64,000 nucleotides of DNA from Pseudomonas sp. MAG733B (GTDB lineage: Bacteria > Pseudomonadota > Gammaproteobacteria > Pseudomonadales > Pseudomonadaceae). The stretch's first letter is position 1. The number at the start of each line of letters is the position of its first letter. The position numbers and the translations under genes were made by a program. Below are positions 1 through 8,381 of the stretch, one piece after another. The stretch lies in NCBI RefSeq assembly GCF_036884845.1, contig NZ_CP145732.1, forward strand, positions 682,001-746,000. The letters are read 5' to 3'. Below the pieces are notes generated by a model that was not told the origin of the DNA, made no database searches, and saw only the letters and a list, made by a program, of their open reading frames with translations.

Positions 1-983
1 GCCTGATGCTCTATTCCGCCGCGTCCACTGTCATGGCGATCATTGTTGCCTCGGTGTTGTGGATTCTGCTGGGCTGGACCGACGGCGGTGCCGCAGTGAT
101 TCTGGCCGCTGTGGCGTGCAGTTTCTTCGCCTCGATGGACGACCCGGCGCCGCAGATTTACCGGTTCTTTTTCTGGACGGCGATGTCGGTGCTGTTCGCC
201 AGCCTTTACCTGTTTCTGGTGCTGCCCAACCTGCATGATTTTCCGATGCTGGTGCTGGCGTTTTCCGTGCCCTTCATCATCGTCGGCACGCTGACGGTCA
301 AACCGCAGTTTTATCTGGGCATGCTGCTGACCCTGGTCAACACCTCTTCTTTCATCAGCATTCAAGGCGCCTACGACGCGGACTTCCTCAGTTTTGTGAA
401 CTCCAACCTGGCCGGTCCGGTCGGCTTGCTGTTTGCCTTCGTCTGGACCCTGATCGCCCGGCCATTCGGTTCCGAGCTGGCGGCCAAGCGCCTGACCCGT
501 TTTGCCTGGCGCGATATCGTCAGCCTCACCGAGCCGGCCACCTTGGCCGATCACCGGCACTTGGGCGTACAGATACTGGATCGCCTGATGCAGCATTTGC
601 CGCGTCTGGCCATGACCGGCCAGGACACCGGCATCGCTCTGCGCGAGGTCCGCGTGGCGTTGAATCTGCTGGATCTGCTCGCCTATACGCCACGGGTTCA
701 CGGCGCGCCTCAGGCGTTGTTGCATCAGGTAGTGGCCGAGGTCGGCGAGTATTTCAAGGCCTGCCTCAAGGCCGGTGAACGCTTGCCGGCACCGAGTCCA
801 TTGCTGATGACACTCGACCGTACCCGCCGCGCCCTGGCTGGCGCGGGTGACGATGAAACCCGTCGGCACCTGCTGCACGCCTTGAGCGGCTTGCGCCTGG
901 CGTTGCTGCCCGGCGTCGAGTTTGTCGGTACTGCCGACGCTGAAGAACCGCTTCCCCATGGCATCGATGGAGCGCCTTTATGA
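1..983 (+). CDS. FUSC-family efflux pump, C-terminal part (5' end outside window)
   Basis: The frame is already open at the window edge, so the true start lies upstream. About 327 codons are visible, against roughly 650-730 for full FUSC/AaeB pumps. The visible half opens with a run of hydrophobic segments (VMAIIVASVLWILLGW, then four or five more up to about residue 155). A soluble cytoplasmic tail rich in Leu and Arg follows, which is the usual FUSC half-repeat layout. The stop overlaps the next start as ATGA, so it is co-translated with the DUF1656 and HlyD genes behind it. This arrangement matches aromatic carboxylic acid or fusaric acid efflux systems; the substrate is inferred, not seen. 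Confidence 0.85.
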   Translation, partial: LMLYSAASTVMAIIVASVLWILLGWTDGGAAVILAAVACSFFASMDDPAPQIYRFFFWTAMSVLFASLYLFLVLPNLHDFPMLVLAFSVPFIIVGTLTVKPQFYLGMLLTLVNTSSFISIQGAYDADFLSFVNSNLAGPVGLLFAFVWTLIARPFGSELAAKRLTRFAWRDIVSLTEPATLADHRHLGVQILDRLMQHLPRLAMTGQDTGIALREVRVALNLLDLLAYTPRVHGAPQALLHQVVAEVGEYFKACLKAGERLPAPSPLLMTLDRTRRALAGAGDDETRRHLLHALSGLRLALLPGVEFVGTADAEEPLPHGIDGAPL

Positions 984-1189
984 TCGGTGATCTGGATATC
1001 AGCGGGGTTTTCCTGCCTACGCTGCTGGTGCTGATGGGCATTACGTATGTGTTGTACCTGTTGGTGCACGGGGTGCTGATGCGCCTGCACTTTTACCGTC
1101 TGGTCTGGCACCGGGCATTGTTCAACGTGGCCCTCTACGCCTTGCTGCTTGGCGCCGTGGATTCACTCAGTCGATACCTGATGACATGA
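980..1189 (+). CDS. DUF1656 small membrane protein (AaeX-like)
   Basis: 69 residues with two hydrophobic segments (about residues 10-28 and 45-62), preceded by a short Asp-rich stretch (MIGDLDISGVFLP). Small proteins of this family nearly always sit between a FUSC pump and its HlyD adaptor, as here. It overlaps both neighbours by 4 bases (ATGA). Its biochemical role in the pump is not known; a structural or assembly role at the inner membrane is the usual assumption. Confidence 0.85.
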   Translation: MIGDLDISGVFLPTLLVLMGITYVLYLLVHGVLMRLHFYRLVWHRALFNVALYALLLGAVDSLSRYLMT

Positions 1190-2073
1190 AAAAACCGTTT
1201 CTAACCCTCGGTCGCGTGGTGCTGACCCTGTTGATCGTGACCTTCGCCGTCGTCGTGGTCTGGCGCATGGTGATGTATTACATGTTCGCGCCCTGGACCC
1301 GCGACGGGCACATCCGTGCCGACATCGTGCAGATCGCTCCGGACGTCTCCGGGCTGATCCAGCAGGTGGACGTGCGCGACAACCAACTCGTCAAGCGTGG
1401 CCAGGTGCTGTTCACCATCGATCAGGACCGTTTCAAACTGGCCTTGCGTCAGGCGAAAGCGGCGGTCGCCGACCGTGAAGAAACCCTGGCCCAGGCCCAG
1501 CGCGAAGCCAAGCGCAACAAGGGTCTCGGCAATCTGGTGCCCGGCGAGCAACTTGAAGAGAGCCAGTCCAGGGTGGCCCGTGCCCAAGTCGCATTGATGG
1601 AAGCTCAAGTGGCGGTGGACAGCGCACAACTGAACCTCGACCGCTCGGTAATCCGCAGCCCGGTGGACGGCTACGTCAACGACCGCGCACCACGCACGCA
1701 GGAATTCGTCAGCGCCGGGCGGCCGGTGTTGTCGGTGGTCGACAGCAATTCGTTCCACATCGACGGCTACTTCGAAGAAACCAAACTCGACGGCATCCAT
1801 GTCGGCCAGAGCGTTGATATCCGGGTAGTCGGCGACCGCGCACGGTTGCGTGGGCACGTGCAAAGCATCGTCGCCGGTATCGAAGACCGCGACCGCACCA
1901 GCGGCAACAACCTGCTGCCCAACGTCAACCCTGCGTTCAGCTGGGTGCGGCTGGCCCAGCGGATTCCGGTGCGAATCGCCTTCGATGATGTGCCGGCGGA
2001 TTTCCGCATGATTGCCGGGCGCACCGCGACGGTATCGATAATTGACGACAAGAACCGGGAGCCCGCGCAATGA
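1186..2073 (+). CDS. HlyD/EmrA-type periplasmic adaptor of the efflux system
   Basis: 295 residues. One N-terminal membrane anchor (about residues 10-32) is followed by a lipoyl-like half (APDVSGLIQQVDVRDNQLVKRGQ), a coiled-coil hairpin (about 85-145, rich in Ala, Gln, Glu) and a second lipoyl half (VIRSPVDGYVNDRAPRTQEF). A beta-barrel region carries the typical GQSVDIRV motif. It should bridge the FUSC inner-membrane pump and the outer membrane factor encoded next. Starts and stops overlap by 4 bases on both sides, so the four genes form one operon. Confidence 0.9.
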   Translation: MKKPFLTLGRVVLTLLIVTFAVVVVWRMVMYYMFAPWTRDGHIRADIVQIAPDVSGLIQQVDVRDNQLVKRGQVLFTIDQDRFKLALRQAKAAVADREETLAQAQREAKRNKGLGNLVPGEQLEESQSRVARAQVALMEAQVAVDSAQLNLDRSVIRSPVDGYVNDRAPRTQEFVSAGRPVLSVVDSNSFHIDGYFEETKLDGIHVGQSVDIRVVGDRARLRGHVQSIVAGIEDRDRTSGNNLLPNVNPAFSWVRLAQRIPVRIAFDDVPADFRMIAGRTATVSIIDDKNREPAQ

Positions 2074-3518
2074 GCAAGGCCTCGGGTTTGGCGATCGCCG
2101 GATTAGGCTTGCTGTTGTCGGCGTGTCAGATGGTCGGGCCGGATTATCATTTGCCGGACGAGGCCGCGATCCAGCGTGACGACTTGCAGGGCGAATTGGC
2201 CGTGAACGGCAAGCCGGTGGTTTCGGCGCCGGTGCCGGACGATTGGTGGCGCCTGTATCAGGACCCGCGACTCGACCAATTGGTCCAGCAAGCCTTGGCC
2301 TCCAACACCGATTTGCGCGTGGCAGCGGCGAGCCTGCAGCGGGCCCGCGCTCAGGTCGACGAGGCCAAAGCGGCGGGCGGCTGGAGCGGCGGCGTGAAGA
2401 TGGGCGCCCAGCGCTTGCAGGAGTCCGGCGAAGCCTTCCTGTTGCCGGAAAAAGTGCCGGTGGCCAACATTGGCGACATCGGCATCAGCGCGTCGTACCA
2501 GTTCGATTTGTTCGGCACCTTGCAGCGCGGCATCGAAGCGGCCAAGGCCAATGCCGATGCGACCCAGGCTGCTGCCGATACTGCGCGCATCACCTTGGTC
2601 GCCGATGTGGTGCGGGCCTACACCCAAGTGTGCGCGGCCAACGAAGAGCGGGAAATTGCCCAGCACTCGCTCGACCTGCAGTCGCAAAGCACCACGCTGA
2701 TCCAGCGCTTGCGCGACGCCGGGCGTGGCGACGAAACCCAGGTCACCCGTTCGCAAACCCAATACAAATCCCTGCGCGCCGACATGCCGCGTTATGAGGC
2801 GGCGCGTCAGGCCGGTTTGTACCGCTTGTCGATGTTGCTGGCCAAACCGCTCGATCAGTTGCCCGCAGGCACCGCCACCTGTGATGAGCTGCCGAAAATC
2901 GCGCAACTGGTGCCAGTGGGTGACGGCGCATCGTTGCTCAAGCGTCGTCCCGATGTGCGGCAGGCCGAGCGTCGACTGGCGGCCGCGGCCGCCGGTATCG
3001 GTGTCGCCACGGGTGAGCTGTACCCCAACATCAGCATCGGCGCGACGGTTGGCACCGTTGGTATCCTGGACAATCTCGGCGAGCCATCCACCAACCGCTG
3101 GGGCTTCGGTCCGTCGTTGACCTGGACCGTGCCGACCAACGGCGCCCGCGCCCGAATCCGTGAAGCCGAAGCGGTGGCCCAGGCGACGCTGGCGCACTTT
3201 GATGGTGTGGTGCTCAACGCCATTCGTGAAACCCAGACCGGCCTCGCCCAATACAGCGCGTTGCTGCAACGTCGCGAAGCCCTGGCGGACGCCGAGCAGT
3301 CGGCGAAATTGGCCGCTGATCAGACTCACCGCTTCTTCCAGGCCGGCCGCGCGTCGTTTCTGGCGGACTTGCAGGCGACCCGCACTTACATCGACGTCAC
3401 GGCGCAACTGGCTGCCGCCAACACCCAGGTTGCCGCGAGCCAGATTGATTTGTTCCTCGCCTTGGGCGGCGGTTGGGAAAGCGGACGAACGCAAGCGTCG
3501 AACTCCGGCAAACCCTGA
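2070..3518 (+). CDS. NodT-family outer membrane efflux lipoprotein
   Basis: 482 residues. The signal peptide ends in a lipobox (LLLSACQMVGPDY, Cys at about residue 19). The two OEP repeats follow, with family motifs such as DPRLDQLVQQALASN, RRPDVRQAERRLAAA and IGVATGELYPNISIG, and a C-terminal Ala/Gln-rich helix. This is the OprM/NodT trimeric channel type. It is the last gene of the FUSC operon and supplies the outer membrane exit. A hairpin terminator lies 30 bases downstream. Confidence 0.92.
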   Translation: MSKASGLAIAGLGLLLSACQMVGPDYHLPDEAAIQRDDLQGELAVNGKPVVSAPVPDDWWRLYQDPRLDQLVQQALASNTDLRVAAASLQRARAQVDEAKAAGGWSGGVKMGAQRLQESGEAFLLPEKVPVANIGDIGISASYQFDLFGTLQRGIEAAKANADATQAAADTARITLVADVVRAYTQVCAANEEREIAQHSLDLQSQSTTLIQRLRDAGRGDETQVTRSQTQYKSLRADMPRYEAARQAGLYRLSMLLAKPLDQLPAGTATCDELPKIAQLVPVGDGASLLKRRPDVRQAERRLAAAAAGIGVATGELYPNISIGATVGTVGILDNLGEPSTNRWGFGPSLTWTVPTNGARARIREAEAVAQATLAHFDGVVLNAIRETQTGLAQYSALLQRREALADAEQSAKLAADQTHRFFQAGRASFLADLQATRTYIDVTAQLAAANTQVAASQIDLFLALGGGWESGRTQASNSGKP

Positions 3519-3546
3519 GGCCGTTGCTATGCTTTGAAGTGTTGGG

Positions 3547-3574
3547 AGGGCGCCCCGTGCAAAGCGCCCTTTCT
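3547..3574 (+). terminator. Intrinsic terminator of the FUSC efflux operon
   Basis: Stem AGGGCGC (3547-3553) pairs with GCGCCCT (3564-3570) and is followed by TTTCTT. It lies between the outer membrane factor stop and the start of the next gene. Confidence 0.65.
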
Positions 3575-3611
3575 TCGCACAAGGCTCGCGCAGGTCAGGG
3601 GGAAACCAATA

Positions 3612-4247
3612 ATGAAAAACCCTTATGCTCTCGGCTTCTGGTGCGCCATCGTGGCGCTGGTGCTGCTCACGGGCACCTATTTCTACGGCATCATGCTGGC
3701 TCACCAGATCGACAAGGCGATGGCGTTCCTCGACAGCGCGGCCGCGCTGATTGCCGTGATGTCGATTGCGGTGGTGGCATGGGCATCGGTCCAGAACCAG
3801 CGGATCAAAAAAAGACAACTCGAACAAGGCAAGACGTTGGTGCTGATCTGGGACACCAAGGTCGCGCTGCGCCGGGTCGAAACGGTGTTCGATCGCTATT
3901 TCTGGGGCAGCTACTGGCAACCGGGGCGCACGTTCCAGGAAGTCATGGGCGAATTGACCGGCACGCCGCTGGAAAAAAGCCTCGAAACCCTGAAGAAGCA
4001 ATGCCTGGAGCTGGACAAACAAGTGGCCGACGATGGCCGGCACTGGCTCAACAACGCCCGGGAACTGGCCGACGTCGCGACAGCCATGGCCCGCGAGCGT
4101 TATCAACTGGACTTCTGCGACCCCCGAGGGGAAGTGACGGGCGGGGCGGTGATCAATCGGGATTTTGAAGTGCTCGTGTACACCTGGACCGCGCGGTTGA
4201 AAACCTTTGATCATCAGCTGGATGAGATCGAGGTTCATTATTCCTGA
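3612..4247 (+). CDS. Unknown two-TM protein with a cytoplasmic helical domain
   Basis: 211 residues from the ATG at 3612, chosen because AGGGGGAAA lies just upstream and a signal-anchor sequence follows (MKNPYALGFWCAIVALVLL). Two membrane helices (about 8-30 and 40-63) are followed by a charged, mostly helical soluble domain with WDTKVALRRVE and a Trp-rich patch (YFWGSYWQPG). I do not recognise the family. The layout, two TMs plus a long helical tail, resembles membrane-anchored coiled-coil proteins. Its position after the terminator suggests its own expression. Confidence 0.75.
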   Translation: MKNPYALGFWCAIVALVLLTGTYFYGIMLAHQIDKAMAFLDSAAALIAVMSIAVVAWASVQNQRIKKRQLEQGKTLVLIWDTKVALRRVETVFDRYFWGSYWQPGRTFQEVMGELTGTPLEKSLETLKKQCLELDKQVADDGRHWLNNARELADVATAMARERYQLDFCDPRGEVTGGAVINRDFEVLVYTWTARLKTFDHQLDEIEVHYS

Positions 4248-4251
4248 TTGC

Positions 4252-4328
4252 TAAAAGATCGCAGCCTTCGGCAGCTCCTACAGGCTGTGCATATACCTGA
4301 AGGAGCTGCCGAAGGCTGCGATCTTTTG
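4252..4328 (+). repeat. REP-type inverted repeat pair, family A
   Basis: AAAAGATCGCAGCCTTCGGC and its reverse complement flank a short central spacer, giving arms of about 27 bases. The same unit recurs near 29012, 60577 and 62791. Such repeats are typical of fluorescens-group genomes and lie between genes. Confidence 0.9.
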
Positions 4329-4492
4329 TATCCGACACAACTTCACAGACACTCTTTAACCTTTAATCATTGGGCCACCCCGCGCGCCTGATGCTAATCT
4401 GCAACCCACTTCAAGCGCAGTCGTGACCGCAACCCGTCTGGGTTCAGGGAAGACGACCACACCTTCAACAACGGACATTGAACGGGTCATAC

Positions 4493-5998
4493 ATGAATAA
4501 ATCAGCAGGCGTGCTTCTGGGAATTGTGGTCGCCATCGGGGCCATCAGCGTCGGCGGTGCCTGGTACACCGGCACCAAAATCGAAAGCGTATTGAACACT
4601 TCCCTTGCCGACGCCAACCAGCAATTGCAGGCTGCGCTGGTCGGGCACAAAGGCACGGCCACGCTGGAGCTGGTCTCGCTGGAACGTCACGTATTCAGCA
4701 GCACCGCGCACTATCGCCTCAAGGGCGAAGGTGAAATGTTCGGCGAGGCGTCGGTCGAGTTGCTGTTCGTCGACCACCTGGAACACGGTCCGCTGCCGTT
4801 CTCGCGCCTGCTGTCGCTGAAGTGGTTGCCGGTCATGGCCACCAGTCATTACGAACTGGAAAAGACTCCGCTCACCGAGAAATGGTTCGCCGCCACCAAG
4901 GGCGCTTCGCCGCTTACCGGCGTGGTCAATATCGGCTACGACAACTCCACTAACGGCACGCTTGAGTTGCTGCCACTGGAAACGGCCCTGGACGACAAGT
5001 CCAGCCTGAAATTTTCCGGTCTGAAGCTCGACGTTGCGGCCAGTGCCCAGGCGCAGAAGGTCAAAGCCGATGGCTACATGGACAGCCTGAAGCTGACCAC
5101 CGTTTCGGAAGATCAGGCACCGGTGCAGGTCGAGTTGAGTGGCCTGACCCTGGCCAGCAACCTGACCAAAAGCACCTACGGTTACTACACCGGTGACAAC
5201 ACCGTTGAGTTGAGCAACAGCAAAACCACATTCGGCCCGAAACAGTCGGTGCTGGGCTTCAAGAACTTCGAAATGAAGAACCAGACCGCGGAGTCGGGCA
5301 CCAGCGCTTCCGGGCGTGCCGATTACAAAGTCGGTGAAGTGTCCCTGAACGGCAAGGCCGTTGGTTCTGCGCAGATGGCCCTGAGCCTGAAGAATCTCGA
5401 CATCCCCGCCACGATGGCATTGATGCAGATTTACCAGACCAAGCTGCAACCGTACGAGCAGGCCGCCGCCGAGGCTGCGGAGGCTGGTTTGCCAACACCG
5501 GAACTGAACCTGACCGAAGCCGAAGAGGCACAGCTCAAAACCAATCTGGAGAAGTTGCTCGCTGCCGGCCCGCAGGTGGCGCTGGAGAACCTGTCGTTCA
5601 ATACCACCAATGGCGAAAGCCGCGCCAACCTGGTACTTGACCTGACCAAGCCGCAAACGATCGACCTGCCGGCCGACCAATTGGCCAGACAGCTGGTCGC
5701 ATTGCTGGACTTCAATCTGCAAGTGTCCAAGCCGATGATCGTCGACGTGCTCACCGTGCAATCGCAAATCGACGGCCAGACCGACGCCAAACTCATCGCT
5801 GATCAGGCCACCGCCACCGCCGACATGTTCAGCAGCATGGCCGTTGGTAGCCAGTTGGCAAAACTGGACGGCAACAACATCGTGACCAAACTGCATTACG
5901 CCAACAATCAGGTGGACTTCAACGGCCAGAAAATGACCGTCGAAGAGTTTGCCGGTTTCCTGATGAGCAAATTCGGCGGCGCTGGCGAAGTCCAGTAA
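4493..5998 (+). CDS. DUF945 (YdgA-like) family protein
   Basis: 501 residues from ATG 4493; an in-frame TTG at 4478 lacks the hydrophobic start. An N-terminal signal or anchor sequence (SAGVLLGIVVAIGAISVGGAWYTG) is followed by a long periplasmic beta-rich domain with alternating polar and hydrophobic residues and the GTATLELVSLERHVFSSTA-type opening of the family. E. coli YdgA and YihF are the known relatives; their function is not established. It stands alone with a terminator directly behind it. Confidence 0.8.
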   Translation: MNKSAGVLLGIVVAIGAISVGGAWYTGTKIESVLNTSLADANQQLQAALVGHKGTATLELVSLERHVFSSTAHYRLKGEGEMFGEASVELLFVDHLEHGPLPFSRLLSLKWLPVMATSHYELEKTPLTEKWFAATKGASPLTGVVNIGYDNSTNGTLELLPLETALDDKSSLKFSGLKLDVAASAQAQKVKADGYMDSLKLTTVSEDQAPVQVELSGLTLASNLTKSTYGYYTGDNTVELSNSKTTFGPKQSVLGFKNFEMKNQTAESGTSASGRADYKVGEVSLNGKAVGSAQMALSLKNLDIPATMALMQIYQTKLQPYEQAAAEAAEAGLPTPELNLTEAEEAQLKTNLEKLLAAGPQVALENLSFNTTNGESRANLVLDLTKPQTIDLPADQLARQLVALLDFNLQVSKPMIVDVLTVQSQIDGQTDAKLIADQATATADMFSSMAVGSQLAKLDGNNIVTKLHYANNQVDFNGQKMTVEEFAGFLMSKFGGAGEVQ

Positions 5999-6017
5999 TA
6001 CCGAGGCGTAAGCCAGC

Positions 6018-6057
6018 AACGCCCGACTTCTGCGCAATGCGGATGCCGGGCGTTTTG
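6018..6057 (+). terminator. Terminator between convergent genes
   Basis: AACGCCCG (6018-6025) pairs with CGGGCGTT (6047-6054) and is followed by TTTGCT. It separates the DUF945 gene from the convergent oxidoreductase gene. Confidence 0.6.
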
Positions 6058-6067
6058 CTGTCTGGCT

Positions 6068-7591
6068 TCAATCGCGAATCATCCGCCACGCCTCATCCAC
6101 TGGCAGCGGCTGTTTCATCCGCTCGGCGAGCATCGCCATGGTCCGCTCTTCTTCGCACGCTACGACGGCGGTTACCACGCCGTTTTTGCCGAACAGCCCG
6201 ATGAAGGGGGGCTTGAACGGATCACCCTTGAACTCGACTTCATCCCAGGCTTCGGCGTGGCCCAGGTAGTCGTAATTCTTGCCGAAGTGCCAGGTCCAGA
6301 AGTACGGTACGTCGAGGTAGTGTTCATCGCCACCCAGCATGTTCGCGGCCGCAATACGCGCCTGTTGCTGGGCCAGGCGCCAGTGTTCGATGCGCCGGGG
6401 CTGGCCGTTGAGCGGGAAGGTGGCGATGTCGCCGGCGGCCCAGAGTCCATCGGTCACACGCATACCGCCATCGACGCGCAGCGAATGATCTTTTTCCTGC
6501 GGCAGATCAGCGAACGGCGCGGTTGCCGGGGTGACGCCGATCCCCACCAGCACCAGATCCGCCGATAATCGCTGACCGTTATCCAACAGCACCGCTTCGA
6601 CCTTGTTCGTTCCTTCAATCTGTGTGGCTTCGCCATCGGTGCGCAACACCACGCCATTCGCTTCATGCAGGGCAAGAATTGCTTTGCCGATGGTTTCGCC
6701 GAATTGTTTGGCGAACGGCACTGGCTGACGGGCCAGAACCGTGACGTCAAGGCCGTACTGGCGCAGGGATGAAGCAGACTCCATGGCGATGAAGCTGTCG
6801 CCGATGATCACTGCGCGCTGACCGGGCTTGGCGCTGTCGAGAATCTGCTGCGCGTGAGCCCTTGAGCGCAAGACGAACACTTGCGGCAGGTTTGCGCCGG
6901 GCAGTTCCAATGGTTTTGGCGTACCACCAGTCGCCAACAGAGCCGCATCATATTGGAGCGATTGGCCGTCAGTCAGTCGCAGTGTGCGGTTGATGGCGTC
7001 GAGGCTCATCACTTCGGCATTGATACGCTCGATGCGTTGCTCGCGGTAAAAGTCGTCATCACGCAGCGACGGGACTTCTTCCGTTGGCATCTCGCCGGCA
7101 ATCACGAATTTGCTCAGCACCGTACGGTCGTAACCGGCCCCGGCTTCGCGATCGATCAACAGCACCCGGCCGCCGAAGCCTTTTTCGCGCAGCGCCGAGG
7201 CCGCCGCCGTGCCTGCGGCACCGGCACCGACAATCACAAAGGTGCGCTCGTCATCGGCGGGTGGGGTATGGGCATCCTGCAACGGTTGATCGCCAGCCCA
7301 GACCTCGCCGTCGCGCACTTCGAGGGGGTAACGCTTGAGGCTGTCCAGAGCGGGTGGCTCACATAATCCGCCATCCTCGATGCGAAACTGGGCCTTGTGC
7401 CACGGGCAAGTCAGGCGCCCATTGCAGAGTGCGCCCTCGGCCAGCGGGGCACCGGCGTGAGGGCATTCGCCTTGATAGGCACGCAATTGGTCGCCGACTT
7501 TCAGCAGCAGGATTTTACTGTCGTCGATGCGGACTTCCAGGCCACGGTTTTCGGAGACGTCGGTAAAACGGGCGACGCGATGCAAGGTCAT
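6068..7591 (-). CDS. FAD-dependent NAD(P)H oxidoreductase with N-terminal Rieske domain
   Basis: 507 residues from ATG 7591, which has GGAGAGC in front; an upstream in-frame extension to 7648 is less likely. Residues 1-100 are a Rieske domain with both cluster motifs, CPHAGAP and CPWHKAQF. Residues about 115-430 are a pyridine-nucleotide disulfide reductase fold with an FAD-binding VIVGAGAAGTAAASALR and an NAD-binding VIIGDSFIAMESASSLR, and the family C-terminal domain follows. The fusion resembles AIFM3-type and ferredoxin-reductase-type proteins. It probably passes electrons from NAD(P)H to an unidentified acceptor. It is a single-gene unit. Confidence 0.9.
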   Translation of the reverse strand: MTLHRVARFTDVSENRGLEVRIDDSKILLLKVGDQLRAYQGECPHAGAPLAEGALCNGRLTCPWHKAQFRIEDGGLCEPPALDSLKRYPLEVRDGEVWAGDQPLQDAHTPPADDERTFVIVGAGAAGTAAASALREKGFGGRVLLIDREAGAGYDRTVLSKFVIAGEMPTEEVPSLRDDDFYREQRIERINAEVMSLDAINRTLRLTDGQSLQYDAALLATGGTPKPLELPGANLPQVFVLRSRAHAQQILDSAKPGQRAVIIGDSFIAMESASSLRQYGLDVTVLARQPVPFAKQFGETIGKAILALHEANGVVLRTDGEATQIEGTNKVEAVLLDNGQRLSADLVLVGIGVTPATAPFADLPQEKDHSLRVDGGMRVTDGLWAAGDIATFPLNGQPRRIEHWRLAQQQARIAAANMLGGDEHYLDVPYFWTWHFGKNYDYLGHAEAWDEVEFKGDPFKPPFIGLFGKNGVVTAVVACEEERTMAMLAERMKQPLPVDEAWRMIRD

Positions 7592-7730
7592 GATCGCTCT
7601 CCAGACAGGCGTTTCTCTAGAGAGTCTGGCGCGTAACGCGAGGTTCATCCAAATGCCACTGCCAACGCGCGAACGGTCCGGCTATAGTTTGCACGCCGAC
7701 GACGGCCCAACACGCACAAGGTGCTCCGGA

Positions 7731-8294
7731 ATGACCCGATTGACCTCACTGAAACCTTGGCTCGCGGCCGTAGCCGTCGCCTTTTGCGTGCAACTTCCGG
7801 CACACGCCGCCCAGGAGCGTTTCACCCTGAACATCCCGGGTGTTTCAGATGACCGCTTGTTCACTTCGGCTGCGGCCAGTGATGCGCCGGGCTGCGGCGG
7901 GCACAACGTTTCACCGGCATTGGCCTGGAACGCCGGCCCCGCAGGCACCCTCAGCTACGCCATCGTCATGCACGACCCGGATGGACAGAAAGGCCAGGGC
8001 GTCGATCACTGGGTGCATTACGGCATCAAGGCCGGCACCCACCAGATTGCTTCCGGTGTCGGCGCCAAATCCGCGCTTGAAGGCGTGGGCGGCACCAACA
8101 GCAAAGGCACCACCGGTTACGTCGGCCCATGCCCGCCCGTTGGCGACAGCGCGCACCATTACATCATCCAGATCTACGCCCTGGATCTGGCGCCCGACGC
8201 TTTGCCGGCCGGCCTGACACGTGCGCAATTTCTGGAAAAAATCAAAGGCCATGTGCTGAAAAACAGCAGCGTGGTGCGGCGTTATCACCGCTGA
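7731..8294 (+). CDS. YbhB/YbcL-type PEBP (Raf kinase inhibitor-like) secreted protein
   Basis: 187 residues from ATG 7731, chosen because it starts a clear signal peptide ending in PAHAAQ (cleavage near residue 24). The mature part carries the PEBP signatures NVSPALAWNAGPAGT, MHDPD and GPCPPVGDSAHHYIIQIYALD with the ligand-pocket His residues. Bacterial members are usually single-domain proteins of about 150-190 residues with unclear substrates. It is transcribed alone, away from the oxidoreductase gene on its left. Confidence 0.88.
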   Translation: MTRLTSLKPWLAAVAVAFCVQLPAHAAQERFTLNIPGVSDDRLFTSAAASDAPGCGGHNVSPALAWNAGPAGTLSYAIVMHDPDGQKGQGVDHWVHYGIKAGTHQIASGVGAKSALEGVGGTNSKGTTGYVGPCPPVGDSAHHYIIQIYALDLAPDALPAGLTRAQFLEKIKGHVLKNSSVVRRYHR

Positions 8295-8381
8295 AAAATA
8301 TTCAGCGCGACTTAACCCGAATCGAAAGGGCTGCCCGTCTCAGAGGATGAATGGATCAATTTCCTCCTGAGGTCAGCCCAC

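Noticed and set aside
2103..4238. A 711-codon frame on the minus strand
   Set aside because: It lies antisense to the outer membrane factor and the unknown membrane protein, spans a terminator and has low-complexity Arg/His/Gln-rich composition typical of GC-rich shadow frames.
4478..4492. A five-residue longer start for the DUF945 protein
   Set aside because: The TTG start would put polar residues before the membrane signal; ATG 4493 is the better start.
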